DNA of 64,000 bases, from assembly GCF_030159995.1 (NCBI RefSeq), contig NZ_BSNM01000026.1, positions 172,767-236,766 on the forward strand. Reading direction: 5' to 3'. The translations under genes and the position numbers were made by a program. A model generated the notes under the pieces. The model was not told the origin of the DNA. It ran no database searches and saw only the letters and a program-made list of their open reading frames with translations. This DNA comes from Litoribrevibacter albus. Lineage in GTDB: Bacteria; Pseudomonadota; Gammaproteobacteria; Pseudomonadales; Litoribrevibacteraceae. Position 1 is the stretch's first letter; every line of letters starts with the position of its first letter. Of the stretch, positions 27,917 to 35,883 are shown one piece after another.

Positions 27917-29836
27917 ATGTTGATGAATGCTTGGTATAAAGTTCGCGATCGTCTTGATCAGATCGGAACCGATAACTCTGATTTGGACGCGACACCGCGT
28001 CCGATTTTCCAACCTCGCCCTGGCGAGCAAGAGTATGCAAAATTGAAAGATCCTGCGGTTCAGGATGTGAACCGTTATGGTGAGAAAATTAACCTGCTGG
28101 ACATCACCCACAGTACGGGTGGCGAAGGCAACTCCATGTTTATTAACGGGAACCCGGAAGTCGGCTGTAACCCGAATCGAAATAAACAACACGGGTTCCA
28201 CTTTACTGCAGATAACTGTATTGGTTGTCACGCTTGTGAAGCGGCGTGTAGTGAGAAGAATGACAACCCGGCGCACATTGCGTTCCGTTCGGTGGGCTAT
28301 GTGGAAGGGGGCTCGTACCCGGACTTCAAACGTCTGAATATTTCTATGGCGTGTAACCACTGTGATAATCCGGTGTGTTTGAAAGGCTGCCCGACTAAGG
28401 CCTATACCAAACACTCGGAATACGGTGCCGTGTTGCAAGACCCGGAAACCTGTTTCGGTTGTGGTTACTGTACTTGGGTGTGTCCGTACAATGCACCGCA
28501 ACTAGACCCGATCAAAGGTCGTGTTTCCAAGTGTAATATGTGTGTGGATCGTCTTGAAGTCGGTCTGAAACCTGCGTGTGTCTCCGCCTGTTTGGGTAAT
28601 GCACTGAACTTTGGTGTGATCGAAAATACGCCGGAGAATCGTGAACAGATTAAAACCCAGATTCCTGGTTTCCCTGATCCATCGATTACTCAGCCGAATA
28701 TTCGTTTCCAGCAAACGCGTACTATGCCGAATGAAATGGGTCGTACCGATTCGATGCCGATTAAATATCGTAAGGAAGAGGATGGTTCATTCCGTTCTGT
28801 TGTTGACGAAAAGGCTGGTAAGGATCGTTTCTGGAACTTGGGTCGTTTGAGTTCTCGTGAGAATCCGTTGGTGATCTTTACCTTAACTACGCAAGCAATT
28901 TTGGGTGCGTTCCTGATGTTGTTCCTTGGTTCGATGTTGGGTGTGGATGCCATTGAAGCGGTTGAGCAGAGTGCGGTGTATTTCCCATTGTTGTTCAGCA
29001 TGGTTGGCTTGCAGGTGTTGGTGTTAGTGCTTTCAACCTTGCACCTTGGTAAACCACTGCGTTTCTATCGAGGCTTCAATAACCTACAAACCTCGCCGTT
29101 GAGTCGAGAAGCTTTGGGTATCGCGATGTTCCTGGCGGGCTTATCTGGTTTTACCTTCTTCAAGCTAGTGAACGTGTTGTTGGAGTTGGGTGTTGTTGAT
29201 TTGATTGCCAATGGCTTTGGTGTCTTTGCGGTGGTTACCGGCTTGATTGGTCTGTACTTCATGCATTGCATTTACCGCATTGAAGCACGCCCGTTCTGGA
29301 ATCACTGGCAGGTGCTAACGTCATTCTTTGGCACTATGTTCAGCTTGGGTGCAGTGTTATTGGGTGTGTTTGTGATTCCGACGATGTTGATCGCGGGTGA
29401 ATCTGTTGCAACCATGCTTCCGATGTTGGCGGCTTTCTCTGCGCTTGGTTTGATCGCTGAAGGTGCAGGTCTGGTGGCTCACGCCAAGTACTTGAATACG
29501 GAAAGTGGTGAAGGTGCGGCAGCGCATTACATTCAATGGACCACCTTTGGTAAAACTTACCTTCTGCGAAATGTGTTGATCGGTGCTGGTGCGCTGATCA
29601 TGGCTGGCTTGGCCATCTTTGGTGGTGACAATGCGGTGTCGGTAACGGCAGCGGCCTTAGTGTCTGTAGCAATTGTGCTTGCCTTATTGGCGGGTCGTGC
29701 CTTGTTCTATGTGTTGGTGATCCCAACAACTATGCCGGGTGCCTTCTTCTGGAAGAATAAAGGTTTTGAACAGCACGCGCGTGATATTGGTTTGGCCGAG
29801 ATGCCGCAGGTGGGGGTTGTGCCAGACTTGCACTAA
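27917..29836 (+). CDS. Fusion of four-cluster ferredoxin (DmsB-like) and membrane anchor (DmsC-like)
   Basis: The 639-residue protein has two parts. Residues about 90-240 carry four cysteine groups for [4Fe-4S] clusters: CIGCHACEAAC, CNHCDNPVCLKGCP, CFGCGYCTWVCP and CNMCVDRLEVGLKPACVSAC. Residues about 315-620 hold roughly eight hydrophobic spans of the DmsC/NrfD-like quinol anchor type. In DMSO reductases these are separate subunits. The gene starts 15 nt after the nasA-like catalytic gene with an AGAGGAG site. The likely role is to pass electrons from the quinol pool to that cytoplasmic reductase. It ends at a tandem hairpin/terminator. Confidence 0.82.
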   Translation: MLMNAWYKVRDRLDQIGTDNSDLDATPRPIFQPRPGEQEYAKLKDPAVQDVNRYGEKINLLDITHSTGGEGNSMFINGNPEVGCNPNRNKQHGFHFTADNCIGCHACEAACSEKNDNPAHIAFRSVGYVEGGSYPDFKRLNISMACNHCDNPVCLKGCPTKAYTKHSEYGAVLQDPETCFGCGYCTWVCPYNAPQLDPIKGRVSKCNMCVDRLEVGLKPACVSACLGNALNFGVIENTPENREQIKTQIPGFPDPSITQPNIRFQQTRTMPNEMGRTDSMPIKYRKEEDGSFRSVVDEKAGKDRFWNLGRLSSRENPLVIFTLTTQAILGAFLMLFLGSMLGVDAIEAVEQSAVYFPLLFSMVGLQVLVLVLSTLHLGKPLRFYRGFNNLQTSPLSREALGIAMFLAGLSGFTFFKLVNVLLELGVVDLIANGFGVFAVVTGLIGLYFMHCIYRIEARPFWNHWQVLTSFFGTMFSLGAVLLGVFVIPTMLIAGESVATMLPMLAAFSALGLIAEGAGLVAHAKYLNTESGEGAAAHYIQWTTFGKTYLLRNVLIGAGALIMAGLAIFGGDNAVSVTAAALVSVAIVLALLAGRALFYVLVIPTTMPGAFFWKNKGFEQHARDIGLAEMPQVGVVPDLH

Positions 29837-29857
29837 TTCATCTACAGTGCCCTGAAA

Positions 29858-29892
29858 ACGTAATTTAATCTTCAATCGGGATTAAATTACGT
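29858..29892. repeat. 13-bp perfect inverted repeat after the DmsBC-like gene
   Basis: ACGTAATTTAATC (29858-29870) and GATTAAATTACGT (29880-29892) pair around a 9-nt loop. It precedes the terminator at 29897 and has no T-run of its own; it may protect the 3' end of the transcript. Confidence 0.6.
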
Positions 29893-29896
29893 CCAT

Positions 29897-29930
29897 AAAA
29901 AAACGGAGCTTTAAACAGCTCCGTTTTTTT
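29897..29930. terminator. Bidirectional intrinsic terminator
   Basis: AAACGGAGCT (29901-29910) pairs with AGCTCCGTTT (29917-29926), with further A's before and T's after. It serves the DmsBC-like gene and the convergent Sel1 gene. Confidence 0.92.
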
Positions 29931-29980
29931 ATGCTTGAGAAAAGGGAAAGAAGTTATTCCTCTTACACTTGATAAGAACT

Positions 29981-30811
29981 CTACTTCACTTCATAGAAGT
30001 TATCATCATCGTCTGAATCATTGTTCTCGTTAGCTGATTTTGGTTCTTCTGAGTTAGGCGTTGCCTTTGAGGAAGGTGGCAGGTAATCCGAAAACTGTTC
30101 CTCTAACTGCGCCAGTAGTTCTTTTCCTGCCAGAATTTGTTCGCTTTTGAGCTCTTCGGTGAATACCGGTTCGGTTTCCTGGGCTTCTTTCAGTCCGGCT
30201 TTGGCCGCCAATAATACCCAGGCGTAAGCGGTAATCGGGTTACGTTGTGTGCCTTTGCCAGAATAATGCATCAATGCCAGGTTGTGCCATGCAGTAACGA
30301 ACCCTTGATCGGCGGCCGCTTGATACAGTTCAAAGGCTTTTTTGAGGTCTTCGACACAACCTAGTCCGTCTTCGTAAAAGGTGGCTAGATTGAACTGGGC
30401 TTGCGCCAGGTTGTGTTTCGTCGCTTCGGTGAACCAGTAATGGGCAGACACCAGATCCACTTGGCCTAATTGCCCTTGGGCATAGAGCAGGCCCAAATTG
30501 TATTGTGCTTCTGCAATGTCGAACTTGCCTGCGCGCCAGTAACATTCTGCTGCTAATTCAGGATAGGTTTTTTGGCCATCTCCTTGCTCGTAAAACACGC
30601 CCAATGTGTAGAGAGCCTGAGTGGCGCCTTTTTCCGAAAATTGAACAGCTAGGTCATAACGGGCTTGCGGGTCTTCTAGATTGTCGAGCCTGTCCATGAA
30701 GGTGTGATTTAGCTTCTCACGTTGTTTATCTGTGAGTCTTGCTTCTGGGTGAGACTGTTCATTTGCTGCACGTCTGCTTAATAGTTTATCGATCAGTTGT
30801 TTTATAGCCAT
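29981..30811 (-). CDS. Sel1-repeat (TPR-like) protein
   Basis: The 276-residue protein has no signal peptide. From about residue 55 to 215 it contains four to five Sel1-like repeats with the pattern ALYTLGVFYEQGDG, AQYNLGLLYAQGQ, AQFNLATFYEDGLG and AWHNLALMHYSGKG. The C-terminal 40 residues are acidic and probably disordered, ending in a run of Asp. Sel1 repeats form scaffolds for protein contacts; nothing shows its partner. It is on the opposite strand to the nitrate genes and may be unrelated to them. Confidence 0.8.
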   Translation of the reverse strand: MAIKQLIDKLLSRRAANEQSHPEARLTDKQREKLNHTFMDRLDNLEDPQARYDLAVQFSEKGATQALYTLGVFYEQGDGQKTYPELAAECYWRAGKFDIAEAQYNLGLLYAQGQLGQVDLVSAHYWFTEATKHNLAQAQFNLATFYEDGLGCVEDLKKAFELYQAAADQGFVTAWHNLALMHYSGKGTQRNPITAYAWVLLAAKAGLKEAQETEPVFTEELKSEQILAGKELLAQLEEQFSDYLPPSSKATPNSEEPKSANENNDSDDDDNFYEVK

Positions 30812-31346
30812 CTGTGTCTCCTGACAGTACCCAGAATATAAGTCGTACTAAACCTAGTGCGTTAAACCCAAAAACCTTGGATATACCTTTAAGAACTCTT
30901 AAATCGTCCTTAAAGGGTACTTGCTTCTATTTTGAGGATAGTAACAAGGCTGGGTAATCACGATGAAGCCGATTTAATGCAAGGTCTGAGCCTTAATGCT
31001 AACACTTGTGGCATTTAACCGGATTATGCTTCGAGCTGGCACATAAAAAAGTTCGCTGTTCTGTGCCGATTTTCGATGCCACGCTTTTAAGTGGCTGAAT
31101 TGTGTGAAGTTGGGGCGGTTTATACCTATGTCATAGAGCATAACGATGTTTTTGCACTGAACTTATTCAGAAAGATAACTATAAAGTTAGGAAAAAACGG
31201 TTCTGCCTCATTTTGGTAATTTTAGTAAGGATATGTGGTTTTATTTGGTGCGCCTTATTAAAAGCGGGCACGGCGCTGGAGGGTAGAAGTCTTCTTTGAA
31301 GTTTTTAACTTTATGAAATATAAGGGGAAATTAAGTATTTTTTATG

Positions 31347-31364
31347 TTGGCACACTAACTGCTA
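31347..31364 (+). promoter_or_regulatory. Sigma-54 promoter for nirBD
   Basis: TTGGCACACTAACTGCTAA is a near-consensus -24/-12 element, with GG at 31349-31350 and GC at 31361-31362. The transcript should start near 31373, 46 nt before nirB. A TTTGGTGCG half-site lies at 31244-31252, about 120-130 nt upstream of that start. The rest of the 607-nt gap from 30812 holds no gene that I can support. Confidence 0.75.
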
Positions 31365-31418
31365 AGACTAGGGTAATAGAAACAATCGTGAATTTCTAAG
31401 AGTAGCGGGAAGAGTTCC

Positions 31419-33962
31419 ATGAGTAAGCAAAGAATAGTAATTGTCGGTAATGGTATGGTTGGTCATAAGTTTATCGACAACGTGCTAGAAGGTGAATCGC
31501 GTGATCAATATCAGCTAGTAACCTTCTCTGAAGAACCAAGACAGGCTTATGACCGTGTTCATTTGACGGAGTACTTTGCAGGACGCTCAGCCGACGATCT
31601 ATTGATGGCACCGAAAGGCTATTACGAAGAAAACGGTGTTGAGTTACACATCAATGAAAAGATCGTTGATATTGATCTGGAAACCAAAGAAGCCATTGCT
31701 GCCAGCGGTGCTCGTGTTGCATACGACAAGCTGATTCTGGCAACGGGTTCTTATCCTTTTGTTCCACCAATCCCAGGCCATGATCAAGAACATTGCCTTG
31801 TTTATCGTACCATTGAAGACCTTGAAGCGATTAAAGCGTCTGCTCAAGTGTCTAAGTCCGGTGTGGTTGTTGGTGGTGGTTTGCTTGGTTTGGAAGCCGC
31901 GAAAGCATTACACGATTTGAATCTTGAAGCACACGTTGTTCAGTTTGCTGATCGCTTGATGAACGTTCAGTTGGACGTGGGCGGCGGCGCCATGCTTGAG
32001 AGCATGATTGAAGAGCTGGGTGTAAAAGTACACTGCTCTAAGAACACGCTGAACATCTCAGCAGGTGAAAACGCGCGTTATAAGATGGAATTTGAAGATG
32101 GCGAATCGCTTGAGACAGATATGATCCTGTTCTCTGCGGGTATTCGTCCTCAAGATGAGTTGGCTACAAAAGTCGGTCTGGAAGTTGGTCCTCGTGGCGG
32201 TATTGTTGTTAATAACCAGTGCCAGACGTCAAACGAAGACATTTACGCGATCGGCGAGTGTGCTCTTTGGAATGGTCAGATCTTCGGTCTGGTAGCGCCT
32301 GGCTATCAAATGGCTCAGGTGGCTTACGATCACATTGCAACGGTTGGCGCATCTGACAATGCCTTTACCGGTGCAGACATGTCCACAAAGTTAAAATTAA
32401 TGGGTGTGGATGTAGCGAGTATTGGTGACTCTTTAAGTCAGACGCCGGGTTGTCATAACTACACCTATGTAGATGAAGTGACGTCTGTTTATAAGCGTAT
32501 CGTTGTTAGCGCAGACAAGAAGAAATTGTTGGGTGCGGTATTGGTTGGTGACGCAGAAGATTACGGCACACTGCTTCAGTACGCATTGAACGGTATTGAT
32601 CTGCCTGAGCATCCAGATGCCTTGATCCTACCTAACCGTGATGGTTCAGAGCCTGTTGGTCTTGGTCCTGATGCTTTGCCTGAAACCGCTCAGATCTGTT
32701 CGTGTTACGACGTGAGCAAAGGTGCAATTTGTTGTAGCGTCCAAGAAGGTGCACACACCATCGGTGATGTGAAGGCTGCGACGAAAGCGGCAACCGGTTG
32801 TGGTGGTTGTGCGGCGCTTGTTACTCAAGTGATGAACAGCGAACTTGCCAAGCTGGGTGTTGAAGTGAATACAGACATCTGTGAGCACTTTGCTTATACC
32901 CGTCAAGAGCTGTTCCACATCATCAAAGTAGAAAAAATTAAGTCGTTCTATGAGTTGCTAGAGAAGCACGGAAAAGGTCACGGATGTGACATCTGTAAGC
33001 CTGCCGTTGGTTCTATCCTGGCGTCCGTATGGAACGAACACGTAATGGAATCTCAAAACCATCCATTACAAGACACCAACGATTACTACATGGCGAACCT
33101 TCAGAAAGACGGTACTTACTCCATCGTACCTCGTATGGCGGGTGGTGAAGTGACGCCGGACAAACTGATCGTGTTAGGTGAAGTTGCTCGTGACTATAAC
33201 CTCTACACCAAGATAACCGGCGGTCAGCGTATCGACTTGTTCGGTGCTCGTGCAGAACAGCTTCCTGAGATCTGGAAACGTCTTGTTGATGCAGGCTTCG
33301 AAACGGGCCACGCCTACGGTAAGTCGCTGCGTACCGTGAAATCTTGTGTGGGTAGCACCTGGTGTCGTTACGGTGTGGATGACAGTGTGGGCTTGGCGGT
33401 TGAAATTGAAAACCGTTACAAAGGCTTGCGTTCTCCTCACAAAATCAAATTCGCAGTATCAGGGTGTACCCGTGAGTGTGCGGAAGCTCAAGGTAAAGAC
33501 GTGGGCATCATTGCAACAGAAAACGGCTGGAACCTATACGTCTGTGGTAACGGTGGTATGAAGCCTCGTCATGCAGACCTGATCGCAACCGATTTGGATA
33601 AAGAAACCCTGATCAAGTACATCGACCGTTTCTTGATGTTCTATGTAAGAACAGCGGATCGTCTACAGCGTACCTCGGTATGGTTCGAGAACCTGGAAGG
33701 TGGTTTGGATTATCTGAAGAGCGTCGTGATTGATGACAAATTGGAAATCTGCGATGAGCTTGAGAAAGACATGCAGTACGTCGTAGACACTTACGAGTGT
33801 GAGTGGAAGAAAGCGATCAATGACCCAGAGAAATTGAAGCGTTTCCGTCACTTTGTGAACTCAGATAAGAAAGACGAAAACATCGTGTTTGTTGAAGAGC
33901 GTGGTCAGATCCGCCCGGCAACCGAAGATGAGAAGAAAATTCCAGTGGCTGAGTTAGCGTAA
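31419..33962 (+). CDS. nirB: NAD(P)H nitrite reductase, large subunit
   Basis: The 847-residue cytoplasmic enzyme reduces nitrite to ammonium. In order: FAD/NAD domain (IVIVGNGMVGHKF, SGVVVGGGLLGLEAA, IYAIGECA), a BFD-like [2Fe-2S] domain (ICSCYDVSKG with CGGCAAL, from about 425), a second cysteine pair region (HGCDICKP), and the sulfite/nitrite reductase part. The [4Fe-4S]-sirohaem ligands are in CVGSTWCRYG (about 643), CTRECAEAQG (about 683) and the CGNGG block. A GGAAGAG site precedes the ATG. nirD follows after 70 nt. Confidence 0.96.
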   Translation: MSKQRIVIVGNGMVGHKFIDNVLEGESRDQYQLVTFSEEPRQAYDRVHLTEYFAGRSADDLLMAPKGYYEENGVELHINEKIVDIDLETKEAIAASGARVAYDKLILATGSYPFVPPIPGHDQEHCLVYRTIEDLEAIKASAQVSKSGVVVGGGLLGLEAAKALHDLNLEAHVVQFADRLMNVQLDVGGGAMLESMIEELGVKVHCSKNTLNISAGENARYKMEFEDGESLETDMILFSAGIRPQDELATKVGLEVGPRGGIVVNNQCQTSNEDIYAIGECALWNGQIFGLVAPGYQMAQVAYDHIATVGASDNAFTGADMSTKLKLMGVDVASIGDSLSQTPGCHNYTYVDEVTSVYKRIVVSADKKKLLGAVLVGDAEDYGTLLQYALNGIDLPEHPDALILPNRDGSEPVGLGPDALPETAQICSCYDVSKGAICCSVQEGAHTIGDVKAATKAATGCGGCAALVTQVMNSELAKLGVEVNTDICEHFAYTRQELFHIIKVEKIKSFYELLEKHGKGHGCDICKPAVGSILASVWNEHVMESQNHPLQDTNDYYMANLQKDGTYSIVPRMAGGEVTPDKLIVLGEVARDYNLYTKITGGQRIDLFGARAEQLPEIWKRLVDAGFETGHAYGKSLRTVKSCVGSTWCRYGVDDSVGLAVEIENRYKGLRSPHKIKFAVSGCTRECAEAQGKDVGIIATENGWNLYVCGNGGMKPRHADLIATDLDKETLIKYIDRFLMFYVRTADRLQRTSVWFENLEGGLDYLKSVVIDDKLEICDELEKDMQYVVDTYECEWKKAINDPEKLKRFRHFVNSDKKDENIVFVEERGQIRPATEDEKKIPVAELA

Positions 33963-34032
33963 GGGGTCGTTTATACGATCCCCCGGTTACAAGCTAACTA
34001 TTGAAGCTAACGAGTAAAGAGAGATAGAAATC

Positions 34033-34362
34033 ATGAGCGAAACCTGGATTGAAGTGTGTAAGTTAGACGACATCGTTCCTGACACTGGTGTATGTGCCTT
34101 GATTGATGATAAGCAAGTGGCGTTGTTCAGAACGCGTACTGGTGAATTGTTTGCCATCGATAATTACGACCCATTCAGTAAAGCCAATGTGCTTTCAAGA
34201 GGTATTGTGGGTTCTGTAGGAGACAAGCTGGTTGTGGCTTCTCCGATTTATAAACAGCATTTTTGCCTGGCGACAGGTGAGTGTCTTGAAGACGAAAATG
34301 TGAAGTTGAATGTTTACACCGTTAAAGCTGCGAACGATGCGGTTGCGGTAAAAGCAGGCTAA
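34033..34362 (+). CDS. nirD: NAD(P)H nitrite reductase, small subunit
   Basis: The 109-residue protein has the Rieske-like fold of NirD: WIEVCKLDDIVPDTGVCALID, QVALFRT, LFAIDNYDPFSKANVLSRG and a C-terminal block around KQHFCLATGECLED. The Rieske cluster ligands are missing, as is normal for NirD. It partners NirB in the same transcript. Confidence 0.95.
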   Translation: MSETWIEVCKLDDIVPDTGVCALIDDKQVALFRTRTGELFAIDNYDPFSKANVLSRGIVGSVGDKLVVASPIYKQHFCLATGECLEDENVKLNVYTVKAANDAVAVKAG

Positions 34363-34397
34363 CTCTCTGTCGCTAAAAGATACGAACGATTAAAAAA

Positions 34398-34422
34398 TGT
34401 GCACCATTTAAATACGTGCACA
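34398..34422. promoter_or_regulatory. Dyad of GTGCAC boxes upstream of nasT
   Basis: TGTGCAC (34398-34404) and GTGCACA (34416-34422) form an inverted pair with an 11-nt AT-rich centre. The halves resemble NtrC half-sites, but the spacing is four bases longer than the NtrC dyad. Position, between nirD and nasT, suggests a regulatory site. Confidence 0.35.
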
Positions 34423-34497
34423 GTAAAAACTTGAACAGTAAAAGATTTGAATACTAAGTTTTTCGATTTGTTACTTCGGTAACATCTTCCCCCACTT

Positions 34498-34525
34498 GCC
34501 CAATACTTTGTGTTGGGCTTTTTTT
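34498..34525 (+). terminator. Intrinsic terminator after nirBD
   Basis: GCCCAATAC (34498-34506) pairs with GTGTTGGGC (34510-34518, one wobble), followed by a run of seven T's. It separates nirBD from nasT or attenuates read-through into it. Confidence 0.85.
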
Positions 34526-34688
34526 CTCTCTCTTGTGTTTAGGAGGAACAATAAATTTACTCAAGATGTTCGAGTGCTTGTCAGAACTAAGCATTCTCCA
34601 ACGTTGATCGATCCTGAAGTTTGGGCCACTGCTAACGTGCCTTCAGGTGTCATGGAATACGCCCCTTTTACACACTAGGGTTAGTGAT

Positions 34689-35273
34689 ATGAGTCTTACT
34701 TCGCCATCTACTGTCTTTTTAGTCGATACGACTCAGGTTCAGAGTCCATTATTGAAACACGCTTTGGAAGATGAGAATTTCCAGGTGGTGGATCATACCT
34801 CCGACATCATAAATATGGTTGATAAAGTCGCTGTTTCTAATGCCGACATTGTGGTGTTATCGACGGATTCTCCAAATCAAGAGCTGATCCATCAACTCAG
34901 CTTGCTGAATCGGCGCAGCCCGAAACCCGTGATCATGTTTGCCGAACAGGATGCTCCAGCCGTTATTGAGGAAGTGGTGAAATCAGGCGTCAGTGCCTAT
35001 GTCGCTGCGGAAGTTCATCCTCATCGCATTCGTTCTATCATTACCGTTGCTGTGGCTAGGTTTAAAGAGCAGCAAAATCTGTTGGTTGAACTCAATAAAG
35101 CCAAGAATCAGTTGGCAGGTCGTAAGATCATTGATCGTGCAAAAGGCTTGCTTATGGATCAACAGGGGATTAATGAAGAAGAAGCCTATTCAAAGCTGCG
35201 TAAAATGGCGATGGATAAAGGTGAACCCTTATCGAACGTTGCCCAGTCCGTTGTGGATGTTCTGTCCCTTTAA
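34689..35273 (+). CDS. nasT: NasT-type response regulator with ANTAR RNA-binding domain
   Basis: From the ATG at 34689 (194 residues) the protein has a receiver-like domain (residues about 5-120) and a C-terminal ANTAR domain (RKIIDRAKGLLMDQQGINEEEAYSKLR, about 140-190). NasT binds paired hexaloop hairpins in nitrate-gene leaders and prevents termination; the sensor NasS holds it inactive without nitrate. The normal phospho-Asp position appears to be Ser (IVVLSTDSP), which fits control by protein binding rather than phosphorylation. No nasS gene is adjacent. The matching leader RNA lies 350 nt downstream, before nrtA. Confidence 0.88.
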   Translation: MSLTSPSTVFLVDTTQVQSPLLKHALEDENFQVVDHTSDIINMVDKVAVSNADIVVLSTDSPNQELIHQLSLLNRRSPKPVIMFAEQDAPAVIEEVVKSGVSAYVAAEVHPHRIRSIITVAVARFKEQQNLLVELNKAKNQLAGRKIIDRAKGLLMDQQGINEEEAYSKLRKMAMDKGEPLSNVAQSVVDVLSL

Positions 35274-35342
35274 GGGCCGTTCCTTTCCTGATCATTTGTC
35301 TTTTCCTTTTCTTATTCCATGCTGTGTCAGCATAAGTGCCTA

Positions 35343-35397
35343 TTTTTTGCGCGAATTTTATAGTTCTTTGTGCATCCGAACATTTTTTGTGCGAATT
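35343..35397 (+). repeat. Phased direct repeat upstream of the nrtA promoter
   Basis: TTTTTTGCGCGAATT (35343-35357) and TTTTTTGTGCGAATT (35383-35397) differ by one base and are spaced exactly 40 nt, about four helical turns. They lie about 180-230 nt upstream of the predicted nrtA transcript start and may be activator sites. Confidence 0.45.
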
Positions 35398-35547
35398 ATT
35401 GACTTTACGGTCAGGCTATTCTGATGTTTATCCCTGTTTTGCACACAGTTTGGGCGATGCTTGAAGGATGCGTTGCGAAATGGGCCATTAAAACGGCTGT
35501 TTGAAATAACTAATGGCTGCAGCCCTTTAAAATCAAGGGATTCAAAG

Positions 35548-35565
35548 TTGGCACACTAGATGCTA
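35548..35565 (+). promoter_or_regulatory. Sigma-54 promoter for nrtABC
   Basis: TTGGCACACTAGATGCTA has GG at 35550-35551 and GC at 35562-35563, a near-consensus -24/-12 element almost identical to that of nirB. The transcript should start near 35574, leaving a leader of about 310 nt before nrtA. Confidence 0.75.
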
Positions 35566-35620
35566 TATAAGAAATGGGTTTATTGGACAGGGGTATCTGT
35601 CTAATAAGCCCAAATTAAAA

Positions 35621-35684
35621 CTGGTCATCAACGGCGGTGATTAGTGAAAGAACATAAATGTCTCTGAGAACAATGGCGTTCTTG
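35621..35684 (+). promoter_or_regulatory. ANTAR (NasT) target: two hexaloop hairpins
   Basis: P1: CTGGTCATC (35621-35629) pairs with GGTGATTAG (35636-35644), with wobbles, around the hexaloop AACGGC. P2: AGAAC (35667-35671) pairs with GTTCT (35678-35682), extended by two wobbles, around the hexaloop AATGGC. Both loops have A at position 1 and G at position 4, the recognition pattern of ANTAR proteins. An outer pairing of CTCTG (35662-35666) with CAGAG (35691-35695) would extend P2 towards the terminator that begins at 35697. Confidence 0.8.
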
Positions 35685-35696
35685 TTGAGGCAGAGC

Positions 35697-35758
35697 AAAG
35701 GCGCTCATTCGGAGGTTCCGGTTCGTACCGGAAACCCTCTGAGTGAGCGCCTTTTTTT
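35697..35758 (+). terminator. Leader terminator (attenuator) upstream of nrtA
   Basis: AAAGGCGCTCA (35697-35707) pairs with TGAGCGCCTTT (35744-35754). The stem continues inward through GGAGG/CCTCT-type pairs to an inner TTCCGGT/ACCGGAA hairpin, and a T-run follows to 35758. It would stop transcription about 125 nt before nrtA unless overridden, most simply by NasT bound to the hairpins just upstream. Confidence 0.88.
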
Positions 35759-35883
35759 GTGGTTTGAATTTAGGGCCAGAGGTTGGATGAACGCTGTCTG
35801 GTACTGCTAATAGCAAAAACGACTAATAACAAACATTGAATAGTAATTCCAAATAAGAACGAGCAATTAGATAGGAGCTAGCC

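Noticed and set aside
25682..29836. Respiratory NarG-type or periplasmic Nap-type reductase
   Set aside because: The Mo ligand is Cys in an LCM motif, the protein has no Tat signal, and there are no narHJI or napBCD genes.
34398..34422. The GTGCAC dyad before nasT as a classical NtrC site
   Set aside because: The centre is 11 nt instead of 7; kept only as an unassigned dyad.
34496..34678. A 60-codon open frame upstream of nasT
   Set aside because: It runs through the nirBD terminator and T-run, so it is non-coding.
34993..35424. A 143-codon open frame overlapping nasT in another frame
   Set aside because: nasT is clearly coding in its own frame; this is a shadow that runs into AT-rich intergenic sequence.
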